A DNA stretch of 64,000 bases, taken from the NCBI RefSeq assembly GCF_024758505.1, contig NZ_CP077970.1, positions 7,936,001 to 8,000,000 on the forward strand, written 5' to 3'. Source of the DNA: Bradyrhizobium arachidis. Lineage in GTDB: Bacteria > Pseudomonadota > Alphaproteobacteria > Rhizobiales > Xanthobacteraceae. A program made the position numbers and the translations under genes. This document shows positions 44,492 to 53,581 of this stretch, piece by piece (the first letter of the stretch is position 1; each line of letters opens with the position of its first letter). The notes under the pieces are model-generated. The model had not been told where the DNA came from. It saw only the letters and a list, made by a program, of their open reading frames with translations, and ran no database searches.

Positions 44492-45420
44492 CCCGCCCGC
44501 AGCACCGCGTCGGCAAGCAATCCCGCAAACAGCAGCAACCCGGCATGCTTGTTCGACTTGAACAGCCGCAGGCAGAGCGCGGGATCGTCGATCCGCAGGC
44601 GCTTGATCTGCCAGGCCAGATGCAATGCAAACGCCGCGAGCCCGAGCCAGGCCGGCCAGCGCGCATCGCTTGATGCCAGCGCCACGCCGATCAGCATCAC
44701 CGCAAGCCCATAGAACATGATCAGCGCCTGATGCGTGTGCGCGCCGAACAGGCGCGCCGTGGACTTGACGCCGATCAGCGCGTCGTCCTCGGCGTCCTGA
44801 TGCGCATAGATCGTGTCGTAGCCGATCACCCAGGCGATGGCGCCGGCATAGAGCACGAGCGCGGTGATATCGATCCGGCCGAAGGTGACGGCAAATCCCA
44901 TCAAGGCGCCCCAGGAGAAGGCGAGCCCGAGGAAGGCCTGCGGCCACCAGGTGACGCGCTTCATGAAGGGATAGATCGCAACGATCACCAGCGAGGCGAT
45001 GCCGGTCGCCACCGCGAAGCGGTTGAATTGCAGCAGCACGATCAGGCCGATCAGCGCCTGCACGACCAGAAAGGCCAGCGCCTGCTTCACGCTCACCTGC
45101 CCTGCAGGCAGCGGCCGCGAGCGCGTACGCTCGACCCTGGCGTCGAGCTCGCGATCGGTGATGTCGTTCCAGGCGCAGCCGGCGCCGCGCATGACGAAGG
45201 CGCCGATCAGGAACAGCACGATGGTGAGCGGCAGCCGGCTGACGTCATGCGCCATGCCGGCGGCGAGCGCCGCCGACCACCAGCACGGCATCAGCAAAAG
45301 CCAGGAGCCGATTGGACGATCGTAGCGTGAGATGCGCAAGTAAGGCCGCGACCATTCCGGCGCGCGGGTATCGACCCAGTTGCCGGTAGAATCGGCAACG
45401 CGGGCGCTACCAACACTCAT
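44488..45420 (-). CDS. ubiA: UbiA, 4-hydroxybenzoate polyprenyltransferase
   Basis: A 310-residue integral membrane prenyltransferase of ubiquinone synthesis. The first Asp-rich site is NDITDRELDARVERTRSRPL (about residue 82) and the second is YDTIYAHQDAEDDALIGVKS (about residue 210); about eight membrane helices. The start overlaps the stop of an exported-protein gene by 4 bases (ATGA). The stop codon is formed at the edge of a palindromic repeat. Substrate assignment follows from the family and both motifs. Confidence 0.93.
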   Translation of the reverse strand: MSVGSARVADSTGNWVDTRAPEWSRPYLRISRYDRPIGSWLLLMPCWWSAALAAGMAHDVSRLPLTIVLFLIGAFVMRGAGCAWNDITDRELDARVERTRSRPLPAGQVSVKQALAFLVVQALIGLIVLLQFNRFAVATGIASLVIVAIYPFMKRVTWWPQAFLGLAFSWGALMGFAVTFGRIDITALVLYAGAIAWVIGYDTIYAHQDAEDDALIGVKSTARLFGAHTHQALIMFYGLAVMLIGVALASSDARWPAWLGLAAFALHLAWQIKRLRIDDPALCLRLFKSNKHAGLLLFAGLLADAVLRAG

Positions 45421-46079
45421 CGGGTCAGGACGTTGCCGTTGAGCGTATCGAAGGTGCTGCCGCCCTTCTTGCCGGTATTGGCTTCAGGGGCCGACCCCGA
45501 TCCGATGACCTCGCTCAGCGACGGGCCGGCAGGCCGCGCCTGCTTCATCTGCTGCGCCACGTTGCAGACCTTGGCCATCATGCCTTCGGTATTCTTGTGT
45601 CCGGCCTTGAGCTGCTCGGCGACCTGCGGCGGGATTCCGCATTTGGCGGAATTGGCCTCGACGAATTTGAGCATCTTGGTCTCAGCCTGCGAGAAATTGC
45701 CGATCAGCTTGCAGGCCTCGTCCGGCGGCGCGTGCCGGTCGCTCGCCGCCTTGATCGCCTTGCCGCGCTTCTCGGCTTCCTCGCGCAACGGCAGAAAGCC
45801 CTTCATGCACTGCTCGCCAGGGCCGGACTGGCTCGGCGGGGCCGCGCTGAAAGCACCGGCGCCGCCGATCGGAGCTGCGCCGCTGCTCGGAAAGGCAGAT
45901 TGCGGCGCGCCGACCGAAGCAGATGGCGCGGCACCGTTGATCGGCGGGAACGGAGAACTGCTGGCGGGTGCTGCGGCCTGTCCGGGCAGCGGCGCGGGAA
46001 ACGCGCTCTGGCCATAGGCCGCAGCAGCGCCCATGGTCACCATGGCGACAGTGATCGGAACCATCAAACGACGGATCAT
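45417..46079 (-). CDS. Exported hypothetical protein, paralogue 1
   Basis: A 220-residue protein with a signal peptide (about residues 1-23, AYGQ-SAF). A Pro/Ala-rich linker (residues 25-85) is followed by a helical domain with four cysteines: GEQCMKGFLPLREEAEKRG, PPDEACKLIGNF, AKCGIPPQVAEQLK and KVCNVAQQMKQ, probably two disulfides. It is clearly paralogous to the next gene; both contain HAPPDEAC and VCNVAQQM and share the leader GGAGA..ACAGCCTTG before the ATG. I use ATG 46079; a TTG lies just before it. Coupled to ubiA by ATGA. Function unknown. Confidence 0.8.
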   Translation of the reverse strand: MIRRLMVPITVAMVTMGAAAAYGQSAFPAPLPGQAAAPASSSPFPPINGAAPSASVGAPQSAFPSSGAAPIGGAGAFSAAPPSQSGPGEQCMKGFLPLREEAEKRGKAIKAASDRHAPPDEACKLIGNFSQAETKMLKFVEANSAKCGIPPQVAEQLKAGHKNTEGMMAKVCNVAQQMKQARPAGPSLSEVIGSGSAPEANTGKKGGSTFDTLNGNVLTR

Positions 46080-46292
46080 CAAGGCTGTTTCTCCGGCAGG
46101 GCCAACGGGCTCGGCATCTTCCCAATTGAAGCGCGACCGACCATTTCGTGTTTTTACGATTCCTGCCGGCCCTTAACAACCCGTCGAATTGGGCAAGAGC
46201 GCGGCGCTCGGACGCACGCTGGGGGCAACATTTACCCCAAAACAGCTACTTTCGGTTAAGAACGACGCAGATCAAGGATTTCAGCCGCAAGA

Positions 46293-46838
46293 TCAACCCG
46301 GCGCAGGATCCGGGGCGGCTGGAGCCGGGTCCGGGGCGACTGGCGCCGGCAACCGCCGCGGACCGTCGCGGTCACGCTGCTGCATCTGTTGCGCCACGTT
46401 GCAGACCCTCGTTCGCATGGCCGCGGTGCTCTCGTAGAGGGCCTTCAACTGCTTGCCGACGTCCGCCGGGATTCCACATTGGGCGGTGTTGGTCTCGACA
46501 TATTCGACCATGTTGAGCTGGGCCTGACCGAAACTGCGTATCAAGTCGCATGCCTCATCGGGCGGGGCGTGGCGATCACCCGCCGCCTTGATCAAGTTGC
46601 CGCGCCTTTCCGCCTCTTCGCGCAGAGTTTCAAAACTCTTCATGCACTGTTCGGCGGGCCCCGATTGGATCGGCCGGGTGGCCGAGGTCGAACCGTTGCC
46701 CAGTGGGATGGGCGAACTGACGGGCGGAGCGGAGGACTGGCCGGGCAGCGGCGCGGGAAACGCACCTTGCGCATTGGCAGCACAAGCAGCCAAGGCCATG
46801 ATAGCAGCAGCGATCGGAATCATCGGGCTACGGATCAT
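46293..46838 (-). CDS. Exported hypothetical protein, paralogue 2
   Basis: A 181-residue paralogue of the protein at 45417: signal peptide (AACAANA-QGA), Pro/Ser-rich linker and a four-cysteine helical domain (AEQCMKSFETLREEAERRG, PPDEACDLIRSF, AQCGIPADVGKQLK, RVCNVAQQMQQ). The C-terminus is a [18 protein letters not shown] tail where paralogue 1 has a different one. I use ATG 46838, after the same GGAGATACAGCCTTG leader as in paralogue 1. The frame extends 27 bases upstream. The upstream regions of both genes are also similar. Function unknown. Confidence 0.8.
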   Translation of the reverse strand: MIRSPMIPIAAAIMALAACAANAQGAFPAPLPGQSSAPPVSSPIPLGNGSTSATRPIQSGPAEQCMKSFETLREEAERRGNLIKAAGDRHAPPDEACDLIRSFGQAQLNMVEYVETNTAQCGIPADVGKQLKALYESTAAMRTRVCNVAQQMQQRDRDGPRRLPAPVAPDPAPAAPDPAPG

Positions 46839-47031
46839 CAAGGCTGTATCTCCGGCAGGATGCACGGACTGGGCGTCTCCGCCAGCCTGTCGCGCCCTAA
46901 CGCTTCATTCCGATCCTCACCAAACGATGGAATTTGGCAGGAGCGCGGCGCCGGAACATGTCATGGAACCAATTTTTACCCCGGAAAGACCCGCTTTCGG
47001 CTAAGAACGCCGCGAATTGGACTCCTCCTCC

Positions 47032-47799
47032 ATGCCTTCCCACGATTTTCGTGCCCCCCGCCTGTTCGTCGATGCCGCGCTTGCGCCCGAGGCGCGGGTG
47101 GCGCTCGACCGCGACCAGAGCAACTATCTCGGCAACGTGCTGAGGCTCGGCGCGGGTGACCCTATCCTCGCCTTCAACGGCCGCGACGGCGAATGGCAGG
47201 CTGCGATCGACGGCCGCAAGCGACCCGACAGTCTCGTGATCCTGAAGCAGACCCGCCCGCAGGACGGCCTGATCGACCTCGCCTATGTCTTCGCACCGCT
47301 CAAGCACGCCAGGCTCGATTACATGGTCCAGAAGGCCGTGGAGATGGGCGCCTCGGTGCTGCAGCCGGTGCTGACGCGTTACACGCAGGCGAGCCGCGTC
47401 AATAGCGAGCGCATGCGCGCCAACGTGATCGAGGCGGCCGAGCAATGCGGCATTTTGAGCCTTGCGGAGGTCGCCGAGCCCCTGGCCCTGGAGCGCTACC
47501 TCGGCCAGCGCGCCGCAAGCCGCCTGCTGGTGTTCTGCGACGAAGCGGCGGACACCGACAATCCCATCGCGGCCCTGCAAGGCGCGCGCGAGGCGGCGCG
47601 CGGTATCGACGTGCTGATCGGCCCGGAGGGCGGCTTTGCCGAGGAGGAACGCGCGCTGCTGCTTCGCCAGCCGCACATCCTGCGCCTCGCGCTGGGACCG
47701 CGGATTTTGCGGGCCGACACCGCCGCCGTGGCCGCGCTGGCGCTGGTGCAGGCGGCGCTCGGCGATTGGGGCGGCCAAAACGCGTTGGCCCATCGTTAA
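47032..47799 (+). CDS. rsmE: RsmE, 16S rRNA uridine-1498 N3-methyltransferase
   Basis: A 255-residue SPOUT-class methyltransferase. It has the N-terminal PUA-like domain (RLFVDAALAPEARVALDRDQ) and the C-terminal knot with LIGPEGGFAEEE and LRLALGPRILRADTAAVAAL, both diagnostic of RsmE. The ATG at 47032 begins the conserved HDFRAPRLFVD; the frame has an upstream TTG at 47017. It is divergent from paralogue 2 and precedes hisZ by about 100 bases. Confidence 0.94.
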   Translation: MPSHDFRAPRLFVDAALAPEARVALDRDQSNYLGNVLRLGAGDPILAFNGRDGEWQAAIDGRKRPDSLVILKQTRPQDGLIDLAYVFAPLKHARLDYMVQKAVEMGASVLQPVLTRYTQASRVNSERMRANVIEAAEQCGILSLAEVAEPLALERYLGQRAASRLLVFCDEAADTDNPIAALQGAREAARGIDVLIGPEGGFAEEERALLLRQPHILRLALGPRILRADTAAVAALALVQAALGDWGGQNALAHR

Positions 47800-47902
47800 G
47801 CCATTGGCCCAATGGAGGTCGAAACCTCCCACGGGCCATGCTAAGGGCAGCGCCAACAAGCCCTTCCCTTCCCCCGGTTCCACCGGGAAACCGGACCTCG
47901 CT

Positions 47903-49054
47903 ATGACCGCGACTGCCACCTCAAATGCTGCCGGCTCCGCCGCCTGGGCGGATACGCTGCTGTTGTCGTTCGCGCAGGCCGGTTACGTCAGGGCCGAGCC
48001 CGCGATCCTGCAGCCGGCCGAGCCGTTCCTCGACCTCTCCGGCGAGGACATCCGCAAGAGCCTCTACCTCACGACGGACCTGACCGGCGAAGAGCTCTGC
48101 CTGCGCCCGGACCTGACCATTCCCGTCGCACGCGACTACCTCGCCTCCGGCCACGCCGGCCAGCCGGCAGGGTTCAGCTATCTCGGCCCGGTGTTTCGCT
48201 ACCGCGGCGGCCGCCCGAGCGAGTTCCTTCAGGCCGGCATCGAATCCTTCGGCCGGCAGGACCGTGCCGCCGCTGACGCCGAGATGCTGGCGCTGGCGCT
48301 GGAAGCGACCTCCGCGTTCGGCGTGCGCGACGTCGAGATCCGCACCGGCGACGTGGCGCTCTTCAACGCCCTGATCGACGCGCTGGATCTCTTTCCCGTG
48401 TGGCGGCGCCGGCTGACCAAGGATTTCAACCGCAAGATCAGCCTGGAGCAGGATCTGGAGCGGCTCTCGGTCGCGACCGCCGGTACCCGCAACGAATATG
48501 AAGGCGTGCTGGCCGCGCTCGCCGGCTCCGACCGCAAGGCTGCGCTGGCGCTCGTCACCGACCTGATGTCGATCGCCGGCACCACCAATGTCGGCGGCCG
48601 CACCACCGCCGAAATCGCCGATCGCTTCCTCGAGCAATCGACGCTGAAGGGCGGCGCGCTGCCGCGCGAGGCACTCACAGTGCTGAAGCGCTTCCTCGCG
48701 ATCTCAGGCAATCCGGACGATGCGGTCGCCGAGCTGCGCACGCTTGCCGCAGAGACGAAGCTCGACATCTCCGCAGCGATCGACCAGTTCGAAAGCCGCG
48801 TCGGCTTCATGGCCGCGCGCGGCATCGACGTGAAGGAGACGCGCTTCTCCACCTCGTTCGGCCGCGGGCTCGACTACTACACCGGCTTCGAATTCGAGGT
48901 GCATCACCGGGGCAATGGCGTCGAGCCGCTGGTGGCCGGCGGCCGCTATGACGGGCTGATGACGCAACTCGGCGCAGCGGCGCCGATCCCCGCGGTCGGC
49001 TTTTCGGTCTGGGTCGATGTGCTGAGGCGGATCGGCCGCAAGGTGGGAGCGTAA
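47903..49054 (+). CDS. hisZ: HisZ, ATP phosphoribosyltransferase regulatory subunit
   Basis: A 383-residue paralogue of the class II histidyl-tRNA synthetase core that lost aminoacylation and regulates HisG. Motif 2-like [34 protein letters not shown] and the later [16 protein letters not shown] are visible, and the anticodon-binding domain is absent. The ATG at 47903 gives the usual length; the frame extends upstream into rsmE and is not used. hisG follows after 4 bases, forming the two-gene first step of histidine synthesis. Confidence 0.93.
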   Translation: MTATATSNAAGSAAWADTLLLSFAQAGYVRAEPAILQPAEPFLDLSGEDIRKSLYLTTDLTGEELCLRPDLTIPVARDYLASGHAGQPAGFSYLGPVFRYRGGRPSEFLQAGIESFGRQDRAAADAEMLALALEATSAFGVRDVEIRTGDVALFNALIDALDLFPVWRRRLTKDFNRKISLEQDLERLSVATAGTRNEYEGVLAALAGSDRKAALALVTDLMSIAGTTNVGGRTTAEIADRFLEQSTLKGGALPREALTVLKRFLAISGNPDDAVAELRTLAAETKLDISAAIDQFESRVGFMAARGIDVKETRFSTSFGRGLDYYTGFEFEVHHRGNGVEPLVAGGRYDGLMTQLGAAAPIPAVGFSVWVDVLRRIGRKVGA

Positions 49055-49058
49055 AGTC

Positions 49059-50036
49059 ATGAGCGCGCCATTCGTTCTGGCCGTTCCCTCCAAGGGCCGC
49101 CTGCAGGAAAACGCCGAAGCCTTTTTCGCGCGCGCGGGCCTGACGCTGTCGAAGTCCGGCGGCGCCCGCGACTATCGCGGCACCATCGCAGGCATGGACA
49201 ATGTCGAGGTCGCCTATCTCTCGGCGAGCGAGATCGCAGCGCAGCTCGCCCGCGGCATGGTGCATTTCGGCGTCACCGGCGAAGATCTGGTGCGCGAGAA
49301 CATTCAGAACGCCGACAAGCGCGTCACCCTGATCGACGGGCTCGGCTTCGGCCACGCCAACGTCGTCGTCGCGGTGCCGCAGGCCTGGATCGACGTCCGC
49401 ACCATGGCGGACCTCGACGACGTCACGACAGGTTTTCGCGAGCAGCATCACCGGCGGATGCGCGTTGCGACCAAGTACATCAACCTGACCCGCTCGTTCT
49501 TCTCGAGCCACGGCATCGTCGACTACCGCATCGTCGAGAGCGCCGGCGCGACCGAAGGCGCGCCTGCCGTCGGCACCGCCGAGCTGATCGTCGACATCAC
49601 CACGACGGGCGCGACGCTCGCGGCCAACGGGCTGAAGGTATTGGACGACGGCGTGATGCTGCGCAGCCAGGCCAATCTGGTCGCCTCCAAGGACGCCGAC
49701 TGGTCGGAGGGGCCGCGGGAAGCCGCGCGCGTCATCCTGGATCACATCGCGGCGCGGGCACGGGCCAACAAATACCGCGAGGTCCGGACCCGCTTCCGGG
49801 AATGCGATGCCGCCCTGCTCACCGAGGCCCACAGCCGGTTCGGCGTGGTCGCCCCGTTCGGGGGGCCGACCTCGTCAGGCATGCTGACGCTGCACTGCCC
49901 GCCGTCAAAGCTCTATGCGCTCGGCAGCTTCCTGCGCGATCATGGCGCCGAAACGGTCTCGGTGGTTTCGCTCGATTACGTGTTCGACCGCGAGAACCCG
50001 CTGTTCGCGAGGCTCGAGGCGTTCCTGCGGCGGTAA
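49059..50036 (+). CDS. hisG: HisG, ATP phosphoribosyltransferase
   Basis: A 325-residue enzyme catalysing the first step of histidine synthesis. Conserved parts are [33 protein letters not shown] and the PRPP loop [15 protein letters not shown]. HisG enzymes partnered with HisZ are commonly short (about 210-230 residues); this one has about 95 more at the C-terminus ([47 protein letters not shown]), which does not look like the ACT-like domain of long HisG. It is coupled to hisZ with 4 bases between. Confidence 0.93.
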   Translation: MSAPFVLAVPSKGRLQENAEAFFARAGLTLSKSGGARDYRGTIAGMDNVEVAYLSASEIAAQLARGMVHFGVTGEDLVRENIQNADKRVTLIDGLGFGHANVVVAVPQAWIDVRTMADLDDVTTGFREQHHRRMRVATKYINLTRSFFSSHGIVDYRIVESAGATEGAPAVGTAELIVDITTTGATLAANGLKVLDDGVMLRSQANLVASKDADWSEGPREAARVILDHIAARARANKYREVRTRFRECDAALLTEAHSRFGVVAPFGGPTSSGMLTLHCPPSKLYALGSFLRDHGAETVSVVSLDYVFDRENPLFARLEAFLRR

Positions 50037-50136
50037 GCCGTAAGAATCCCTTAAAGATTCCTTGGGGCCGTTCAGCATAGCGACAGGTACGAGCAGCTAC
50101 CGTATGCTGTTCAATGGATGATCTGGACCTTGAACT

Positions 50137-51183
50137 ATGAATTTGGGCACTGACGTTTCCAGCCTGACCACGACAGCGGCGAGCGCCGCGGCGAAGGGGC
50201 TGTCGATTGTCGTTCCCGTCTACAACGAGGCGGCGGGGCTGGCCTCGCTGCACCAGCGGCTGTGCGAGCTCGCAAAGACCTTGCGGCAGCGCTACCGCCT
50301 GCCTTGCGAGGTCGTCTATGTCGACGACGGCAGCGCGGACACGACGCTTGCGATCGCCCGCGCCCTGCCCGCCGACACGATCGATGTGCAGATCGTGTCG
50401 CTGTCGCGCAATTTCGGCAAGGAGGCCGCGCTGATGGCGGGCCTCGACCACGCCAGGCGCGGTGCCGTCATGTTCATGGACGGCGACGGACAGCATCCGC
50501 CCGCCCTCGTCGAGCAGCTCGTCAAGCACTGGATCGAGGACGGCTATGACGTCGTCTATACCGCCAAGGCGCATCGCGACAACGAGTCGTTCCTGCGGCG
50601 CCAGGCCGTGCACGGCTTCTATGCCCTGATCAACTGGGGCGCACGGCAGAAGATTCCGGAGGACGCCGGCGACTTCCGCCTGCTGTCGCCGCGTGCGGTC
50701 GCCGCGCTCCGGCAGCTGCCCGAGCGCAACCGCTTTTTCAAGGGGCTGGCAAGCTGGATCGGCTTCCGCCAGATCCGCGTCGATTATGAGCCGGCCCCGC
50801 GCGCCCATGGCGTGACCACCTTCAACGCCACGCGGCTGCTCGGCCTGTCGATCGAAGGCCTGACCTCGTTCTCGGTGGCGCCGTTGCGATTCGCCAGCCT
50901 GCTCGGCGTGATCCTCGCCGGCGTCGCCTTCCTGTTCGGCCTCTCCATCCTCTGGGAGGTCTTCACGACCGGCAAGCAGGTGCCCGGCTATCCCTCGCTC
51001 GTGGTCGGTCTGATGACGATCGGCGGCGTGCAACTCATCATGATCGGTATCGTCGGCGAATATATCGGCAAGATCCTGTCCGAGCTGAAGGCGCGTCCGA
51101 TCTACTTCGTCGCCGAGCACAGCGAGAAGCAGTTCGAGACCGACAAGGCCGACGACGCCTCCAGCCGGACGGCGGCCGAATGA
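50137..51183 (+). CDS. GT2 glycosyltransferase, polyprenyl-phosphate type (ArnC/GtrB/FlmF-like)
   Basis: A 348-residue inner-membrane protein. The GT-A domain has SIVVPVYNEAAGL, VVYVDDGSADTT and the DxD-like MDGDGQHPP, plus PEDAGDFRLLSPRA and a late R-x-x-R-like FKGLASWIGF. Two C-terminal membrane helices (about residues 245-270 and 280-310) are typical of enzymes that load sugars onto polyprenyl phosphate. The stop overlaps the ATG of a YdjC-type deacetylase (ATGA), which suggests a FlmF2/NaxD-like pathway, where a lipid-linked GlcNAc or GalNAc is made and then deacetylated. Sugar unknown. Confidence 0.85.
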   Translation: MNLGTDVSSLTTTAASAAAKGLSIVVPVYNEAAGLASLHQRLCELAKTLRQRYRLPCEVVYVDDGSADTTLAIARALPADTIDVQIVSLSRNFGKEAALMAGLDHARRGAVMFMDGDGQHPPALVEQLVKHWIEDGYDVVYTAKAHRDNESFLRRQAVHGFYALINWGARQKIPEDAGDFRLLSPRAVAALRQLPERNRFFKGLASWIGFRQIRVDYEPAPRAHGVTTFNATRLLGLSIEGLTSFSVAPLRFASLLGVILAGVAFLFGLSILWEVFTTGKQVPGYPSLVVGLMTIGGVQLIMIGIVGEYIGKILSELKARPIYFVAEHSEKQFETDKADDASSRTAAE

Positions 51184-52025
51184 ACGCGGCGGCGGCGCCG
51201 CGGCGGATCTGGCTCTGCGCCGACGACTACGGCATCAGCCCCGGCGTCAACCGCGGCATCCGCGACCTCATCGAGCGCGGCCGCCTCAACGCCACCTCTG
51301 TCATGATGCTTGGCGCGGCGATCGACCGCGGCGAGATCGAAGCGCTCCAGGCGGCAGCGAAGCAAAGCCCGCGCTGCGCGATCGGCCTGCACGTCACGCT
51401 GACCGCGCCGTTCCGCCCCGTGACCATGCATTTCCGCCCACTCGACGGCGACATGTTCCTGAGCTTTCCAAAGCTGTTGCGCGCGTCCCTTGCACGCCGG
51501 CTCGACAACGAGATCTTTCGCGCCGAGATCGCCACCCAGCTTGCGGCCTTCGCGCGGGCATTCGGGCGCGCGCCCGATTTCGTCGACGGCCATCAGCATG
51601 CGCAGCTCTATCCGCAGGTTCGCGACGGTTTCATCGATGCCGTGCGCGAAGCCGCACCGAAGGCCTGGGTGCGCCAGGGCGGCCGCAACCTGCCCTTGGC
51701 CAGCCGGCTGGCGTCGCCGAAAGCGCTGCTGCTGGATGTCCTGAGCGCGCAGTTCCGCAAGCGCGCGGGCGCGGCCGGGCTTGCCGTCAATCCGGCCTTC
51801 GCCGGCGCCTATGACTTCACCCGCAAGGCGGATTTCGGCGAGCTGATGCGCACGTTCATCGCGGGGCTGCCGGAAGGCGGTCTCGTCATGTGCCATCCCG
51901 GCTTCGTCGACGACGTCTTGCGCGGCCTCGACCCCATGACCGACGTCCGCGAGCGCGAGCACGCCTTCCTCGCGGGCGAGGCGTTCGCGCGCCTGCTCGC
52001 GGAAAGCAACGTCACCTTGGGATGA
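51180..52025 (+). CDS. YdjC/ChbG-family deacetylase (NaxD/HpnK-like)
   Basis: A 281-residue carbohydrate deacetylase. The metal site is visible: LCADDYGISPGVNRGI (Asp pair), GLHVTLTAPF (His) and VDGHQHAQLYP (His pair); a late CHPGFVDDVLRG is also conserved. The family includes ChbG, hopanoid-linked HpnK and Francisella NaxD, which deacetylates undecaprenyl-phosphate N-acetylgalactosamine. Coupling to the GT2 gene makes the lipid-linked-sugar role most likely. No hopanoid or ArnT-type transferase gene is in the window, so the final acceptor is unknown. Confidence 0.85.
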   Translation: MNAAAAPRRIWLCADDYGISPGVNRGIRDLIERGRLNATSVMMLGAAIDRGEIEALQAAAKQSPRCAIGLHVTLTAPFRPVTMHFRPLDGDMFLSFPKLLRASLARRLDNEIFRAEIATQLAAFARAFGRAPDFVDGHQHAQLYPQVRDGFIDAVREAAPKAWVRQGGRNLPLASRLASPKALLLDVLSAQFRKRAGAAGLAVNPAFAGAYDFTRKADFGELMRTFIAGLPEGGLVMCHPGFVDDVLRGLDPMTDVREREHAFLAGEAFARLLAESNVTLG

Positions 52026-52138
52026 AAAGGGTGCCGCGCAACTTGTCGCATACCGAAATTTAATCCGCGCCCCTCTGTTGACGCCACATTGGAACCTTAC
52101 ATCTTCGGCGCGCTTGGTTCGCGCGATGGAGAGACAAG

Positions 52139-52915
52139 ATGACGCCGCAGGAACGCCAGCTCGTTGACGAGCTTTTCGACCGGCTTTCGAAACTGGAGAA
52201 TGCACCGCGCGATCCCGACGCAGTCGCCGCCATGTCCGACGGCCTGCGCAAGGCCCCGGGCGCCGTCTACGCGCTGGTGCAGACCGTGCTGCTGCAGGAC
52301 GAAGCGCTCAAGCGCGCCGATGCCCGCATCCAGGAGTTGGAGGCGGCGCATGGGCCCGGGCAAGCCCAGTCCGGCGGGTTCCTGGATTCGATGCGCGACA
52401 CGCTGTTTGGTGGCGGGTCCTCGCGTGGCTCGGTCCCGAACGTGCCGCCGCGCGACAGCCGCCCGGTCTGGAACTCGGGCCAGGCGATGCAGCAGATGCA
52501 GCCGCCCGGCCAGCCCTATGGTCAGGGTTATGGCGCCCCGCCGGTCGGCGGTGGCGGCGGCTCGTTCCTGGGCACGGCGGCGGCAGCCGCGGCCGGCGTG
52601 GTCGGCGGCTCGCTGTTGCTCTCTAGTATCCGAAACATGATGGGCGGGTCGCACCAGCAGGCCTTCGGCGACACCAACGCCTTGAGCGACCGCAGCGCCA
52701 GCCCGTGGAGCGGTGACCAGTCCGGCGGTTCGCTGGCCCGCGATGCCGGCCTCAACGACGTCGGCTCCAGCCGTCGCGACGAGCCGCAACAAGACTCGCG
52801 TCAGGGCTATTTCGACCAGGCGTCGAACGATGACCAGAACGACGACGATGATGGCTTCGACAATGACGACAGCGATTTCGACGGCGGGGACGACGGCGGC
52901 AGCGACTACGCGTGA
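52139..52915 (+). CDS. DUF2076 family protein
   Basis: A 258-residue protein. The N-terminal 80 residues (MTPQERQLVDELFDRLSKLE, then ALVQTVLLQDEALKRADARIQ) are the conserved helical DUF2076 core. A Gln/Pro/Gly-rich linker follows, with a glycine-rich hydrophobic segment (about residues 140-165, GGSFLGTAAAAAAGVVGGSL) that may insert in membrane, and a very acidic Asp-rich tail (residues 215-258). Function unknown. A strong terminator follows. GGAGAGACAAG lies just before the ATG. Confidence 0.8.
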   Translation: MTPQERQLVDELFDRLSKLENAPRDPDAVAAMSDGLRKAPGAVYALVQTVLLQDEALKRADARIQELEAAHGPGQAQSGGFLDSMRDTLFGGGSSRGSVPNVPPRDSRPVWNSGQAMQQMQPPGQPYGQGYGAPPVGGGGGSFLGTAAAAAAGVVGGSLLLSSIRNMMGGSHQQAFGDTNALSDRSASPWSGDQSGGSLARDAGLNDVGSSRRDEPQQDSRQGYFDQASNDDQNDDDDGFDNDDSDFDGGDDGGSDYA

Positions 52916-52935
52916 CCAATTCGTCCAGTAGATGC

Positions 52936-52970
52936 GAAACGGCCGCCTCTTCGGCGGCCGTTTCATTTTA
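52936..52970 (+). terminator. Rho-independent terminator after the DUF2076 gene
   Basis: GAAACGGCCGCC (52936-52947) pairs perfectly with GGCGGCCGTTTC (52953-52964) around a TCTTC loop, followed by ATTTTA. It lies 20 bases after the stop codon. Confidence 0.9.
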
Positions 52971-53145
52971 CGTCAATAGCTCAAACGCCTTCACTGCCGC
53001 TGCACATCGCCCGCGGAACCTTTCGAGTATAGTATGACTAATGTGATCGTTGGATCGTCCAGCGCAGACGGGTCTGAGTTCATCATGAAGAGCGAAATCG
53101 CGCTTCGATACACGTGGCCGTAGACTCCCGGATTTCTAAATTCGG

Positions 53146-53195
53146 ACATGGGTGTTCAACTGGAAGAACACGTTGCTCTTGCTACACACCCATGT
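53146..53195. repeat. 10-base inverted repeat in a gene-poor stretch
   Basis: ACATGGGTGT (53146-53155) is mirrored by ACACCCATGT (53186-53195) with 30 bases between. It lies in the 315-base gap between the DUF2076 gene and the next small open frame, a region less GC-rich than the rest of the window and without other recognisable features apart from the terminator. Confidence 0.5.
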
Positions 53196-53230
53196 GGTTG
53201 CCTCTCTAGGCTATAGTCGAGGTCTTGAAA

Positions 53231-53452
53231 ATGAGTCCACTTCAGCAGCGCATTGCAACCTTCACCGACGTGACGACGCATCTCATCACCGAGTTGCACG
53301 AGTTGGAGGGACTTCATGAACGCGTCAGGGAGGCTGAGCTATCTGCGCGGCGATTGAAGCGCTCCGCTCGCGCACTGCATTCTCATTCATCACGCGGGCA
53401 TCGCTGCTCCGTCGCCCCTCGTCTCGGCACCGTCGGCCAGCGTAGATCGTAG
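53231..53452 (+). CDS. Possible small hypothetical protein
   Basis: A possible 73-residue protein beginning MSPLQQRIATFTDVTTHLIT, with a heptad-like helix (ELHELEGLHERVREAELSARRL) and a basic, Ser/His/Arg-rich end that looks less coding. No ribosome-binding site is clear. The frame may be real, truncated or chance. Nothing recognised. Confidence 0.35.
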   Translation: MSPLQQRIATFTDVTTHLITELHELEGLHERVREAELSARRLKRSARALHSHSSRGHRCSVAPRLGTVGQRRS

Positions 53453-53581
53453 TGGCCGCGGTCCGCCGCAAACCGGCGGCACGCGACAAGTTCGATGCCT
53501 CACATCGCGAGCCGCTCAGCGCGCAAAGTTGACGGTTCGCATCGCGTGCTTGACGCCTCACACCCCTACGGCCGAGGTACC

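Larger units (their letters stand above)
45417..47020. repeat. Tandem duplication of an exported-protein gene with its upstream region
   Basis: Besides the two coding regions, the bases ahead of each gene correspond: GAATTGGGCAAGAGCGCGGCGC at about 46183 against GAATTTGGCAGGAGCGCGGCGC at about 46929 in shortened form, and TTTCGGTTAAGAACG at about 46250 against TTTCGGCTAAGAACG at about 46996. The second unit ends just before rsmE, so the rsmE upstream region is part of the duplicate. Confidence 0.7.
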
